15,158 nt of DNA from contig PLSZ01000335.1 in the NCBI GenBank assembly GCA_003164305.1, positions 1-15,158 on the forward strand. The letters run 5' to 3'. The notes beneath the pieces are model-generated. The model saw only the letters and a list, made by a program, of their open reading frames with translations. It had not been told where the DNA came from and did not search any database. Source of the DNA: Acetobacteraceae bacterium (GTDB taxonomy: Bacteria; Pseudomonadota; Alphaproteobacteria; Acetobacterales; Acetobacteraceae). Of the stretch, positions 1 through 6,492 are shown one piece after another. Made by a program: the position numbers and the translations under genes. Numbering within the stretch: position 1 is the first letter of the stretch; the number at the start of each line of letters is the position of its first letter.

Positions 1-1
1 C

Positions 2-175
2 TACGTGCCGGAGATGCAGCCGGACGAGGCGTTGCTGCTGAAGTGTTATGACTCGGAGACCGACGGGCGCGCGCGGTTCATGCCGCATACGGCGTTCGAG
101 GATCCGACCGCGCCGAAGGATGTCGCGCCAAGGGAGAGTATCGAGTTGAGGACGTTCGTGTTTCACGAGAGGTGA
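2..175 (+). CDS. CmcJ/NvfI-type oxidoreductase/methyltransferase-like protein, C-terminal part only
   Basis: This open frame runs in from the left edge and gives the last 57 residues of a protein whose start lies outside the window. The fragment contains QPDEALLLKCYDSETDGRAR, then RFMPHTAFEDP, and ends ELRTFVFHER. That string resembles the C-terminus of the CmcJ/NvfI/AsaB family: proteins with a 2-oxoglutarate/Fe-dioxygenase-like fold, first known from cephamycin and fungal meroterpenoid pathways and common as uncharacterised genes in proteobacteria. In the family this segment carries the late core residues around 'K.YDS..DG..RF..H.AF.DP'. The substrate cannot be inferred. It is followed by about 150 bases without a gene, with an 8-bp inverted repeat at 216-241 that might end its transcript. 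Family recognition is from memory of the motif. Confidence 0.75.
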   Translation, partial: YVPEMQPDEALLLKCYDSETDGRARFMPHTAFEDPTAPKDVAPRESIELRTFVFHER

Positions 176-215
176 TGTTGGGACGCGGGAGGAAGAGCGG
201 TTGAAATCGGCGGCG

Positions 216-241
216 GGGCGAGCAACGTTCAGGGCTCGCCC
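216..241 (+). terminator. Possible stem-loop downstream of the CmcJ-like gene
   Basis: GGGCGAGC (216-223) is exactly complementary to GCTCGCCC (234-241), giving an 8-bp GC-rich stem with a 10-base loop, 41 bases after the stop of the partial gene. No T-run follows on either strand, so intrinsic termination would be weak. It may instead be a structure in the leader of the toxin-antitoxin pair that starts at 326. Confidence 0.3.
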
Positions 242-325
242 TGCTGACGCGGGAAAGGGCGATCACGAATGGTCGGTTATCACGGAGGACGTGACGGCTG
301 ACCTGCTTCATGTCAGACTGGGAGC

Positions 326-589
326 ATGAACCTGACCGTCACCCTTCCGGACGACATTGCTCAGCTTCTCGGCGCCGATGACGGCGACCTCGCGCGCCTC
401 GCATTGGAGGCGCTGGCTCTTGAAGGATACCGTTCCGGCAAGCTGACCCGGCCGGAATTGCGCCGCGCTCTCGGCTACGGCACCCGCGCCGAGCTCGACG
501 GTTTTCTCAAGGAACATGGCGTTGATGAATCCATGACGATCGAAGAGTTCGAACACCAGCGGCGAACGCTTGACCGGCTTGGCGTCTGA
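326..589 (+). CDS. UPF0175 family antitoxin
   Basis: This 87-residue protein (MNLTVTLPDDIAQLLG...) has the UPF0175 layout: a short N-terminal strand 'LTVTLPDDIA' (residues 3-11), then a helix-turn-helix-like core 'ALEGYRSGKLTRPELRRALG' (31-50) and 'TRAELDGFLKEHGV' (53-66). UPF0175 proteins are small DNA-binding proteins repeatedly found next to DUF3368 PIN nucleases and are regarded as their antitoxins. That is the arrangement here: the next gene begins 6 bases after this stop. The start codon ATG matches the usual family N-terminus. A GGAG (321-324) lies only 1 base before it, too close for a good ribosome site, so translation may be inefficient. A 5-bp inverted repeat CTGAC/GTCAG (298-302, 312-316) just upstream could be an operator for autoregulation, but it is short. 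Confidence 0.85.
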   Translation: MNLTVTLPDDIAQLLGADDGDLARLALEALALEGYRSGKLTRPELRRALGYGTRAELDGFLKEHGVDESMTIEEFEHQRRTLDRLGV

Positions 590-595
590 GGGCGC

Positions 596-1093
596 GTGCG
601 TGGCGTCGTCGCCGATACAACCCCCCTGCACTATTTGGTGCTGATCGAGTCCATCGATCTGCTTCCGCGACTGTTCGAGACGGTCCATGTGCCGGCGGAA
701 GTGCGTGCGGAATTGCTTGATGCCAGCGCACCGCTGTCCGTGCGTGAATGGGCCACGGCACCCCCTTCATGGGTAATGGTGCACACGGTGCCGGATATCG
801 AAGTCAACGCTTTGCCGCGGTCCCTTGATGATGGCGAACGAGCCGCCATCGCGCTGGCCGGCATGATTCGGCCAGAGCTCATTCTCATCGACGAGCGAGC
901 GGGCGCCGCGGTCGCGGAAACCAGGGGCCTTGCCGTTACTGGCACGTTGGGAGTTCTCACCCGCGCGGCCGATCGCGGCATGATCGATCTGCCGGCGGCC
1001 TTCGCGGCGTTGCAGGCCACGAATTTCCATGTCCGTCAGGTTCTGCTCGATCGGTTGCTGGCCGAGGATCGCGATAAACGCGCAGGATCATGA
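596..1093 (+). CDS. DUF3368 PIN-domain toxin (predicted ribonuclease)
   Basis: This 165-residue protein of the DUF3368 branch of PIN domains has a predicted metal-dependent RNase fold. Acidic residues expected in a PIN active site are visible: D7 in 'VVADTTPLHYL', E39 in 'VRAELL', D79/E81 in 'LDDGERAAIALA', and D99 in 'LILIDERAG'. The segment 'TGTLGVL' (115-121) is the usual late PIN element, and the tail 'FHVRQVLLDRLL' (144-155) is typical of DUF3368. The start is GTG at 596, in frame with the D7 motif and 6 bases after the antitoxin stop, so the two are probably translationally coupled as a type II toxin-antitoxin pair. All catalytic positions look intact. The RNA target cannot be read from sequence. 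Confidence 0.85.
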   Translation: MRGVVADTTPLHYLVLIESIDLLPRLFETVHVPAEVRAELLDASAPLSVREWATAPPSWVMVHTVPDIEVNALPRSLDDGERAAIALAGMIRPELILIDERAGAAVAETRGLAVTGTLGVLTRAADRGMIDLPAAFAALQATNFHVRQVLLDRLLAEDRDKRAGS

Positions 1094-1100
1094 CTGACGG

Positions 1101-1125
1101 CAGGGACGCTGATCTAGCGCCCCTG
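1101..1125. terminator. Near-perfect inverted repeat after the PIN toxin gene
   Basis: CAGGGACGCT (1101-1110) and AGCGCCCCTG (1116-1125) form a 10-bp stem with one A-C mismatch and a 5-base loop, 7 bases after the toxin stop codon. No T-run follows, so it may be a transcript-stabilising or weak termination hairpin. Its role is inferred from position only. Confidence 0.4.
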
Positions 1126-1264
1126 ATACAGCCAACGGGCCGATGACCTCGCGTCGGCGATCCATCCACCACCAGCCGAGCAAAATCCGGACGGGTCGTC
1201 TGTCACACCCCACCACACCCACCGGCAACGCCGACGACGCAATGGGCATCCAGGTGCCCGGAGA

Positions 1265-1483
1265 ATGATCTGGCACCGAGCCGTTGCGATTGCGGTTGCA
1301 ATTCACGGGTCGATCGGTAATCATTCGTTTCGGGCGATGGGCATCACCGCGTATCTCTCCAATCGTGGCGCGCTGGAACACGCGCAGGAGATGGCGTCGC
1401 ATGAGAGTCCGCGCACAACGAAGCTTTATGATCGGGCGCAAGAACGACTGACGCAGGATGAGGTCAAGAGGATCAGACTGTAA
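1265..1483 (+). pseudogene. Tyrosine recombinase (phage-type integrase), C-terminal remnant
   Basis: The 72-residue frame reads as the catalytic C-terminus of a phage/XerD-type tyrosine recombinase. 'GNHSFRAMGITAYLSN' (residues 18-33) contains the conserved H-x-x-R box (H20, R23). 'MASHESPRTTKLYDR' (43-57) contains the next catalytic His (H46) and the nucleophile Tyr (Y55). The end 'LTQDEVKRIRL' is the common tail of this integrase group. Family members are about 300 residues or more. Here the core-binding domain and the first catalytic Arg/Lys are absent, and the 170 bases upstream show no matching sequence, although a few residues before the ATG (ARR-MIWHRA) could be relic. It is therefore a truncated, presumably inactive relic of an element that once inserted here. 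The ATG at 1265 is just an internal Met of the former protein. Confidence 0.8.
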
Positions 1484-1597
1484 TGAAACGGTGCGCCTTC
1501 TCTCCAGGTGACCTTATCGATCGTCGTAAACGGCCGCTGGACTTAACTGACGAAGCAAACCAGGGTTCAAACTGCCCTTAGAGCCAGGATGCATGCA

Positions 1598-2572
1598 ATG
1601 CTGAGAAACATCGGCAGGCGTATCGTAGTCCAGCTTGCCAATGGGACCACGGTGGAGGGTTGGTATTATGGCCAGATCCCGCAGGGTCTCCTTATATCCG
1701 AAGACCTCAGCGGTGAGCGGATCAGGTTAGTCTCTCAGCCATGGAAGTCCCAGAGTTTCCCCGAGGGACCGCTTGCAAAGTTTGCCGAACCTGATTTAGC
1801 AGAGGAGGAGCATGCGATTGATAGATTGAGCGATAAGCTGACAAGTCGTTTAAAGCGGGCGTTAAGAAGGCTTGATTATCGACCGTTGCAACGATTCGCG
1901 GATCGCGCATCCCAGATAAGGGCTCAAATATATCACGCGCAACATAATGTTTCTCGCCTCATAGACCTTCCTGAAGACTCGCAAAGTGAGCTAGCAGCAT
2001 TTACAGCATCCCGATTGGATGAGGTCATAGAATTGCACTCAGAGGTTTTTGCAGAATTAGAAGAATCTGGCGTCGCAGAAATTGTGGCCGAGAGTTCGGA
2101 AGAGATTTCTTTTATACCAATAAGGTACACCCTACCAGCTATAGACGGAATGGATGGTTATGACCCTTGGACGGGGATTGAAATTGACTCGACGCATCAA
2201 GGCTTGTTGTGGTCAGCGCGGGAACATCGCCAACAACTCGACGCGGCACGCGAAGTTAAGCAGCAAGTGATTATTCGAGCCATAATGCGACGGCCAGATG
2301 CGACGGAGGGCCCTGAGAGCGATGAACCAAAGAGACCGCGAGGTACAGTGCTCCGCTATTTTGGCGCAAGCCTCCAGATCCTAATGGGAACTGGTCTCGC
2401 AACAGGCAATGTGGGACTCGCGCTAACTGCCGGTCTCACGTCAACTATCGCGACGATCGGAGCGGCTTTAGTCCCAACTTACGTCGGGGTTGGTACTTCC
2501 ATATGTGTCGGAATGGTGCAGGTTAGTGACGGACTTGGGAAAATCGGAGTGATTCAGAAGGACATTGGTTGA
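1598..2572 (+). CDS. Unrecognised protein: Sm-like N-terminus, helical middle, glycine-rich hydrophobic C-terminus
   Basis: I do not recognise this 324-residue protein. Residues 1-46 (MLRNIGRRIVVQLANGTTVE... then GLLISEDLSGERIRLVS) have the strand pattern and 'v.L.nGt.veG' signature of Sm/LSm-like small barrels. Residues 67-167 are charged and probably helical, with many E, R and L. Residues 188-195 include 'YDPWTGIE'. Residues 255-308 are hydrophobic and rich in G, A and T, enough for two membrane segments or a glycine-zipper hairpin. A short tail ends KDIG. I chose the ATG at 1598 because AGG (1586-1588) sits 9 bases before it; ATG 1589 would add three residues. Sampled lines are 45-48% GC, well below the neighbours, and codon use is AT-richer, which indicates foreign origin. 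It follows an integrase stub and may be cargo of a lost element. A membrane-acting defence effector is one guess, unproven. Confidence 0.7.
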   Translation: MLRNIGRRIVVQLANGTTVEGWYYGQIPQGLLISEDLSGERIRLVSQPWKSQSFPEGPLAKFAEPDLAEEEHAIDRLSDKLTSRLKRALRRLDYRPLQRFADRASQIRAQIYHAQHNVSRLIDLPEDSQSELAAFTASRLDEVIELHSEVFAELEESGVAEIVAESSEEISFIPIRYTLPAIDGMDGYDPWTGIEIDSTHQGLLWSAREHRQQLDAAREVKQQVIIRAIMRRPDATEGPESDEPKRPRGTVLRYFGASLQILMGTGLATGNVGLALTAGLTSTIATIGAALVPTYVGVGTSICVGMVQVSDGLGKIGVIQKDIG

Positions 2573-2584
2573 CATTCGCGTAAG

Positions 2585-2608
2585 AAAAAAAGGGTGACTT
2601 CCGGTCAC
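2585..2608 (-). terminator. Intrinsic terminator of the PTS operon
   Basis: Read on the minus strand, GTGAC, a five-base loop (CGGAA) and GTCAC form a short stem, followed after two bases by seven consecutive T (plus-strand A-run at 2585-2591). It lies 21 bases beyond the ptsI stop codon. On the plus strand the stem is not followed by T, so it should stop the leftward transcript only. The stem is only 5 bp, so efficiency may be moderate. Confidence 0.6.
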
Positions 2609-2628
2609 TTAGCGGTCCGTGCCCCCCC

Positions 2629-4491
2629 TCACCCAAACCCCGCCAGCAACGCCCTGATCTGCTCCGGATCCGCCTGCTCCATCACTCGCCGCGCGAACCG
2701 CACGCACGCATCCGAATCCACCGCCCTTACCACCTGCTTCACCCGCGGCACCGCCGACGCGTTCATACTGAACGCCCGCAACCCCAACCCCAGCAGCAGC
2801 GGCGTGATCCTGGGGTCCCCCGCCATCTCCCCGCACAACGACACCGGCATGCGCATCCGCAACGCCGCCTCGGTCGCGAACTGGATCAATCGCAGCACCG
2901 CCGGGTGCAACGGATCGTACATCTCCCCGACATCGCTCTCCCCCCGATCCACCGCCAGAGTATGCGCCGTCAGGTCATTCGTTCCGATCGCGAAAAAATC
3001 CGCCTCCAGCGCCAGCGCATCCGCCGACAACGCCGCCCCCGGCGTTTCGATCATGATCCCCAACGGAGGCAACTTCTCCGGCAACCGCTCCCCCCGCCGC
3101 CGCAACCGCCGAGCCACCCGTTCATAAGTCTCGCGTGCCGCACGCACCTCGCCCACCGTCGTCACCATCGGCAGCAGCACCCGCACCGGCCCATAAACCG
3201 ACGCCCTTAAAATCGCCGCCAACTGCGTTTCGAACAACTCCGGCCGCCGCAGCAGCAACCGCAACCCGCGCAACCCCATCGCCGGATTCACATCCGAAAT
3301 ATCCGGCACAAGCCCAGCGTTCGACAGCGCCTCGATATCTTTCTCGCCGCCCCAGTCCAGCACGCGGATCGTGACCGAGTCGCCGTTCATCGCCTCGACA
3401 ACGCCGCGGTACGTCTCCGCCTGAGCCGCCTCATCCGGCACCGTATCCCGGTTCATGAACAAGAACTCAGTCCGCAACAGCCCAATTCCCTGGGCTCCCG
3501 ACTGCGCGATCAGCGGCAACTCGACCGGCAACTCGAAATTGGCCTGCAGTTCGACCTTCTCGCCATCCGTCGTCTCCGCCGCCAACCGCCGCAACTTCGC
3601 ATAACGTTGCCGCTCCCGCGCGAACGCCGCCACGGCCCGTTTCGCCGTCGCCACCGTCTCCGCGCTCGGGTTCAACGTTACCGAGCCGGCGATCCCGTCC
3701 ACCACGACAATGTCCCCGGGCCGCGCCGCGTGCGTCAGCCCAGCCGCGCCGAGTACCGAGGGGACACCCAGAGCACGCAGCATCACCGCTGTATGACCGT
3801 CCGTCCCGCCCTCGTCGGTCGCCACCCCCGCCAATCGCGACGGATCGAGCAACGCCGCGTCGGACGGCCTCAGCGACTCGGCGACCAGGATCGCGCCATC
3901 CGGCAAGCCCGAAAAACTGCGAAACGGCGTGCGTGTCAGGTTGCGCACCACCCGGCGAGCAATTTCCCGCACCTCCTCCGCCCGCCGCGCCAGGCTCGCC
4001 CGATCCTCGGCGTTCTGCCCGGGTTCGGCCTGCCGCATGATCGCGCCGGCGATCGCGTCGGCTTCCATCACCACCGCGCTTTCGGCGGACAGGAGCATCT
4101 CCTCGATCCGCCGGCGAATGCCGCGAACGAGTCGCGACGGCCCGATCATCCTTAAATACGCGTCGATCAGCGGAGCGATCTCCGCCTGGCTTTCCTCCGG
4201 CAGCACCGCCAGCCGGCCGCGGAGCTTTGTCAGTTGCTTGCGCGATTGCAGGATGGCGGCATCCAGCCGGGCGCCCTCAGCGGCGATATCGGCGGCGGCG
4301 ATTTTGGATTGCGTCACCGGAATATCCGGCTCGACCGCGTAGAATACCGGCCCGATTGCGACCCCGGCCGAGATCGCGATCCCCGCGAAACGGCGTTCCA
4401 ACCGCTTCCCGCGCCCCGCCAGCACGTTCACCAGCGGCCCTCCCGTCGGCCCGCCCGCTCCCGAGCCCGCTCCTGGGCTAGTCGCGTTCAT
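2629..4491 (-). CDS. ptsI: Phosphoenolpyruvate-protein phosphotransferase (PTS enzyme I)
   Basis: Enzyme I takes phosphate from PEP onto a His and passes it to HPr in the cytoplasm. Numbered from the TTG codon just before the chosen ATG, the HPr-binding/phospho-His domain runs from about 35 to 245, with the active H234 in 'GGTDGHTAVMLRALGVP'. The PEP-binding barrel follows with 'GIGLLRTEFLFM' (336-347), 'RVLDWGGEKD' (377-386), 'NPAMGLRGLR' (403-412), 'IETPGA' (482-487), 'AIGTNDLTAHTLAVDRG' (502-518) and 'CGEMAGDP' with catalytic C554 (554-561). At about 620 residues it is somewhat longer than E. coli PtsI (about 575) because of a Gly/Pro-rich N-terminal extension. There is no GAF domain, unlike PtsP(Ntr). 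The phospho-His flank is TDGH instead of the usual TSH, which I associate with alphaproteobacterial members. ATG 4491 overlaps the ptsH stop by 14 bases, with GAGG 9 bases upstream, indicating coupling. It is the last gene of the operon. Confidence 0.95.
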   Translation of the reverse strand: MNATSPGAGSGAGGPTGGPLVNVLAGRGKRLERRFAGIAISAGVAIGPVFYAVEPDIPVTQSKIAAADIAAEGARLDAAILQSRKQLTKLRGRLAVLPEESQAEIAPLIDAYLRMIGPSRLVRGIRRRIEEMLLSAESAVVMEADAIAGAIMRQAEPGQNAEDRASLARRAEEVREIARRVVRNLTRTPFRSFSGLPDGAILVAESLRPSDAALLDPSRLAGVATDEGGTDGHTAVMLRALGVPSVLGAAGLTHAARPGDIVVVDGIAGSVTLNPSAETVATAKRAVAAFARERQRYAKLRRLAAETTDGEKVELQANFELPVELPLIAQSGAQGIGLLRTEFLFMNRDTVPDEAAQAETYRGVVEAMNGDSVTIRVLDWGGEKDIEALSNAGLVPDISDVNPAMGLRGLRLLLRRPELFETQLAAILRASVYGPVRVLLPMVTTVGEVRAARETYERVARRLRRRGERLPEKLPPLGIMIETPGAALSADALALEADFFAIGTNDLTAHTLAVDRGESDVGEMYDPLHPAVLRLIQFATEAALRMRMPVSLCGEMAGDPRITPLLLGLGLRAFSMNASAVPRVKQVVRAVDSDACVRFARRVMEQADPEQIRALLAGFG

Positions 4492-4771
4492 CAAACCCGG
4501 CCTCGACCAGGGTGGTCAGAGCGTCCAACGCCTCTTTCGCGTCCCAACCCTCGGCGCGCAGTTCCAGCGCACATCCCTTGCCCGCCCCCAGCATCATCAG
4601 ACCCATGATCGACCGAGCGGAAACCGGCGGCTCATCGCCCCGCACGACCTCCACCGACGCGCCAAAGCGCTCGGCGAGCGTGACGAACCTGGCCGCCGCG
4701 CGCGCGTGCAGGCCTCGCTTATTGGCGATGATGACAGTCCGGGTCTGAACCGGAGGCCCGCCCTCAGTCAT
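4478..4771 (-). CDS. ptsH: HPr phosphocarrier protein
   Basis: This 97-residue HPr relays phosphate from enzyme I to EIIA. The phospho-acceptor His is H22 in 'NKRGLHARAAARF' (17-29). The regulatory Ser is S54 in 'SARSIMGLMMLGAGKG' (51-66), which matches the Ser46 site of HPr kinase substrates; an HprK gene lies in the same operon, so Ser phosphorylation is plausible. The protein has about ten more N-terminal residues than a typical HPr (85-90), and no better start was seen. The gene lies 54 bases after the EIIA stop and overlaps ptsI. The base pattern before ATG 4771 (GGGCTCCC) is a poor ribosome site, so its translation may depend on read-through from EIIA. Confidence 0.95.
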   Translation of the reverse strand: MTEGGPPVQTRTVIIANKRGLHARAAARFVTLAERFGASVEVVRGDEPPVSARSIMGLMMLGAGKGCALELRAEGWDAKEALDALTTLVEAGFDERD

Positions 4772-4825
4772 GGGAGCCCGATACAGCAGCGACGCATCGC
4801 CCTTGCCCGGTGGGCGACAGGACGA

Positions 4826-5254
4826 TCATTCCCCGCAGGCGCGACCGTTGGTCCGACAGCCGTGCAGCACGTGCGAGGCGGCGGCGATATATTTTCGCCC
4901 AGCCTGCTCGGCGCAGGACACCGCGTCGGCGAGCGGCTGGTTGGAGCGGACCTTTGCCAGCTTCACCAGCATCGGCAGATTGACGCCGGCGATGACCTCC
5001 ACGCCTTTGCGCTCCATCATCGAGATGGCGAGGTTGGACGGCGTCCCGCCGAACATATCGGTCAGCAGCACGACCCCGTCGCCGGTGTCGCACCGCCCGA
5101 TACAGGCCTCGATCTCCGCCCGGCGCGATTCGACGTCATCGTCGGGACCGATGCACACCGTATCGACGCCACGCTGCGCTCCCACCACGTGTTCCATCGC
5201 GAGGCGAAGTTCCTCCGCCAGGCGCCCGTGGGTGACCAGGATCATTCCGATCAT
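4826..5254 (-). CDS. PTS EIIA component, mannose/fructose (ManX) family
   Basis: This 142-residue protein has the EIIA(Man) fold. The phospho-His is H9 in 'MIGMILVTHGRLAEEL', and the segment 'VVLLTDMFGGTPSNLAIS' (61-78) is the family signature around the phosphate-binding loop. 'GVNLPMLVKLA' (90-100) follows. No EIIB, EIIC or EIID is linked, so it is probably a terminal regulatory acceptor that reports PTS phosphorylation state, as in other alphaproteobacteria. I chose ATG 5254 because family members begin M-I-G-x-x-L-V-T-H-G; a TTG at 5275 would add seven residues and has GAGAG upstream. The ATG overlaps the stop of a possible 27-codon ORF in an ATGA arrangement, which would explain the lack of its own strong ribosome site. 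The C-terminus is Cys- and Arg-containing (HGCRTNGRACGE). Confidence 0.93.
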   Translation of the reverse strand: MIGMILVTHGRLAEELRLAMEHVVGAQRGVDTVCIGPDDDVESRRAEIEACIGRCDTGDGVVLLTDMFGGTPSNLAISMMERKGVEVIAGVNLPMLVKLAKVRSNQPLADAVSCAEQAGRKYIAAASHVLHGCRTNGRACGE

Positions 5255-5334
5255 TTGTGGTCTGACGTGTCCCAACCGGCTCTCGGGAAGGGCTGTGCCC
5301 CGCCGAAAAGCCCTCTGTCTTTGCTTTGAGTCAT
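5251..5334 (-). CDS. Possible 27-residue leader-type ORF between rapZ and EIIA
   Basis: On the minus strand an ATG at 5334, 9 bases after the rapZ stop, opens a 27-codon frame whose product starts MTQSKDRGLFGGAQPFPRAG. Its TGA (5253-5251) overlaps the ATG of the EIIA gene as ATGA, the same coupling used elsewhere in this operon. An AGGAGG lies inside the end of rapZ, about 14 bases before the ATG, rather far for a standard ribosome site. It resembles no protein I know. It may be a translation-coupling leader, a small protein, or chance. Nothing in its amino-acid composition suggests a membrane peptide. Confidence 0.3.
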   Translation of the reverse strand: MTQSKDRGLFGGAQPFPRAGWDTSDHK

Positions 5335-5343
5335 GATCTGTTC

Positions 5344-6492
5344 TCAGGCCTCCTGTGCCTGAATCGGCATGGTCTTGTGGCCATCGCCGTCAGCCTGAAC
5401 ATCATTTCGCGCGCTGCCCGGCCCCCCAGCCGGTCGTTCTCCCGTGGTTTCCCCCGGTAGATCCTCAGTCTCTCGCCCCGTCGCTCGCCCCGTCGCTCGC
5501 CCCTCTGGCCCACTCACCAGCGCGCCATCCTCCACGCCGGATTTTCCAGCGCTCAGTTCCCGGTGGGTCACGGTCTGCCGCCAGTCCAATCCGTTCTCCC
5601 CGGCCGGTCGCGCCTTAAAGCCTGTAATCCCCTCCGCCTTTATCTCAGAAAGTCGGGAAGTCAAATGGGCGGCGAGACGCTCAATCAGATAAACCGACCG
5701 GTGCCGCCCCCCGGTGCACCCAATCGCGATCGTGGCGTATTTCTTTCCTTCAAGCACGAATCTCGGCAACACCAGATCAACCAGACCGGTGATCCGGGCA
5801 ACATATGCCGCGTAGTCCTCATCAGCGCGTATATAGGCGCCAACTTCCGGGTCAAGCCCCGTCCTTGGCCGCAAGATGGGATCATAATGCGGGTTACGCA
5901 AGAAACGCGCGTCAAACACGAGGTCCGCTTCCTTCGGCAAGCCCTTCGCATATGCGAAAGAAATCAGCGAAACGACCATTCTGGTGTCGTTGTCGTCGCC
6001 CCTTGGGCCGAAGTGCCGCTCGATCAGCTCGCGCAGACGAGCCAATGGAAGATCCGACGTATCGATGACCAGATTGGCCGCCTCTCGCAAACGCGCGGTG
6101 ATTTCCTGCTCGATCTCAATCCCGATTGTTACGCGTCCGCGCGGCGCCATCGGATGGCGCCGCCTGGTCTCGGTGTACCGTCGTAACAAAGTCGCTTCGT
6201 CCGCCCAAACGAAGACAAGCTCCGGAAGCAGGGCTGGGTTGCGGCGCAGATTGGCCAGGGTATCGAGCACCAGTTCCGCGTTGAACCCACGCGTACGGGC
6301 ATCGACGCCGATCGCGATGTCCCGGTCGGCCCGGCTGGCGAGCGCCTCCACCAACCCAAGCGGCGGGTTATCGACCGCGTCGTAGCCCACATCCTCCAGA
6401 GCATGCAGGATCGACGCCTTGCCGCCCCCCGATAGGCCGGTGACGACGACAATACGGCGCCGCCCGGTGTCGAGGATCGGCGGCTGGCTCAT
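5344..6492 (-). CDS. rapZ: RapZ-family nucleotide-binding protein (RNase adapter)
   Basis: This is a RapZ/YvcJ family P-loop protein. In E. coli RapZ binds small RNAs and controls glucosamine-6-phosphate synthase; in alphaproteobacteria the role is less clear but the gene sits with PTS genes, as here. From ATG 6492 it has 382 residues. The P-loop is 'TGLSGGGKASILHALED' (18-34). 'GYDAVDNPPL' (36-45) and 'FAYAKGLPKEADLVFDARFL' (179-198) follow. The C-terminal signature is 'IAIGCTGGRHRSVYLIERLA' (255-274), and the conserved part ends at 'VTHREL' (308-313). Two oddities are seen. The residue after the Walker Lys is Ala followed by Ser. A low-complexity tail of about 70 residues (314-382) contains RATG/RATG/RETE repeats, whereas the family is usually 280-310 long. 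ATG 6492 overlaps the hprK stop (ATGA); the longer frame starting upstream is rejected. Confidence 0.93.
   Translation of the reverse strand: MSQPPILDTGRRRIVVVTGLSGGGKASILHALEDVGYDAVDNPPLGLVEALASRADRDIAIGVDARTRGFNAELVLDTLANLRRNPALLPELVFVWADEATLLRRYTETRRRHPMAPRGRVTIGIEIEQEITARLREAANLVIDTSDLPLARLRELIERHFGPRGDDNDTRMVVSLISFAYAKGLPKEADLVFDARFLRNPHYDPILRPRTGLDPEVGAYIRADEDYAAYVARITGLVDLVLPRFVLEGKKYATIAIGCTGGRHRSVYLIERLAAHLTSRLSEIKAEGITGFKARPAGENGLDWRQTVTHRELSAGKSGVEDGALVSGPEGRATGRATGRETEDLPGETTGERPAGGPGSARNDVQADGDGHKTMPIQAQEA
5468..5503 (-). repeat. Three tandem 12-bp repeats inside the rapZ tail
   Basis: Three adjacent copies of a 12-base unit (GTCGCTCGCCCC on the plus strand; the first copy is GTCTCTCGCCCC) encode RATG-RATG-RETE in the minus-strand rapZ frame. 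The unit keeps the frame, so copy number can change without disrupting the gene. Confidence 0.85.

Larger units (their letters stand above)
1094..1597. other. Degraded stretch around an integrase remnant
   Basis: About 500 bases lie between the toxin gene and the next intact gene. Apart from the hairpin at 1101-1125 and the recombinase stub at about 1265-1483, I see no credible gene. The part from 1126 to 1264 has no reading frame I recognise on either strand. The part from 1484 to 1597 holds the leader of the 1598 gene, with no clear promoter boxes. No direct repeat that could be an attachment-site pair was found by eye. Confidence 0.5.

Noticed and set aside
1555..1590. GGGTTCAAACTGCCC resembling a tRNA T-arm, which could be an attachment site next to the integrase remnant
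   Set aside because: The stem does not pair with a seven-base loop, and no D-arm, anticodon arm or acceptor stem is found upstream.
2594..3374. Plus-strand frames of up to 177 codons opposite the 3' end of ptsI
   Set aside because: They are antisense shadows of a well-supported gene, with Arg/Pro/Ser-rich sequence and no motif.
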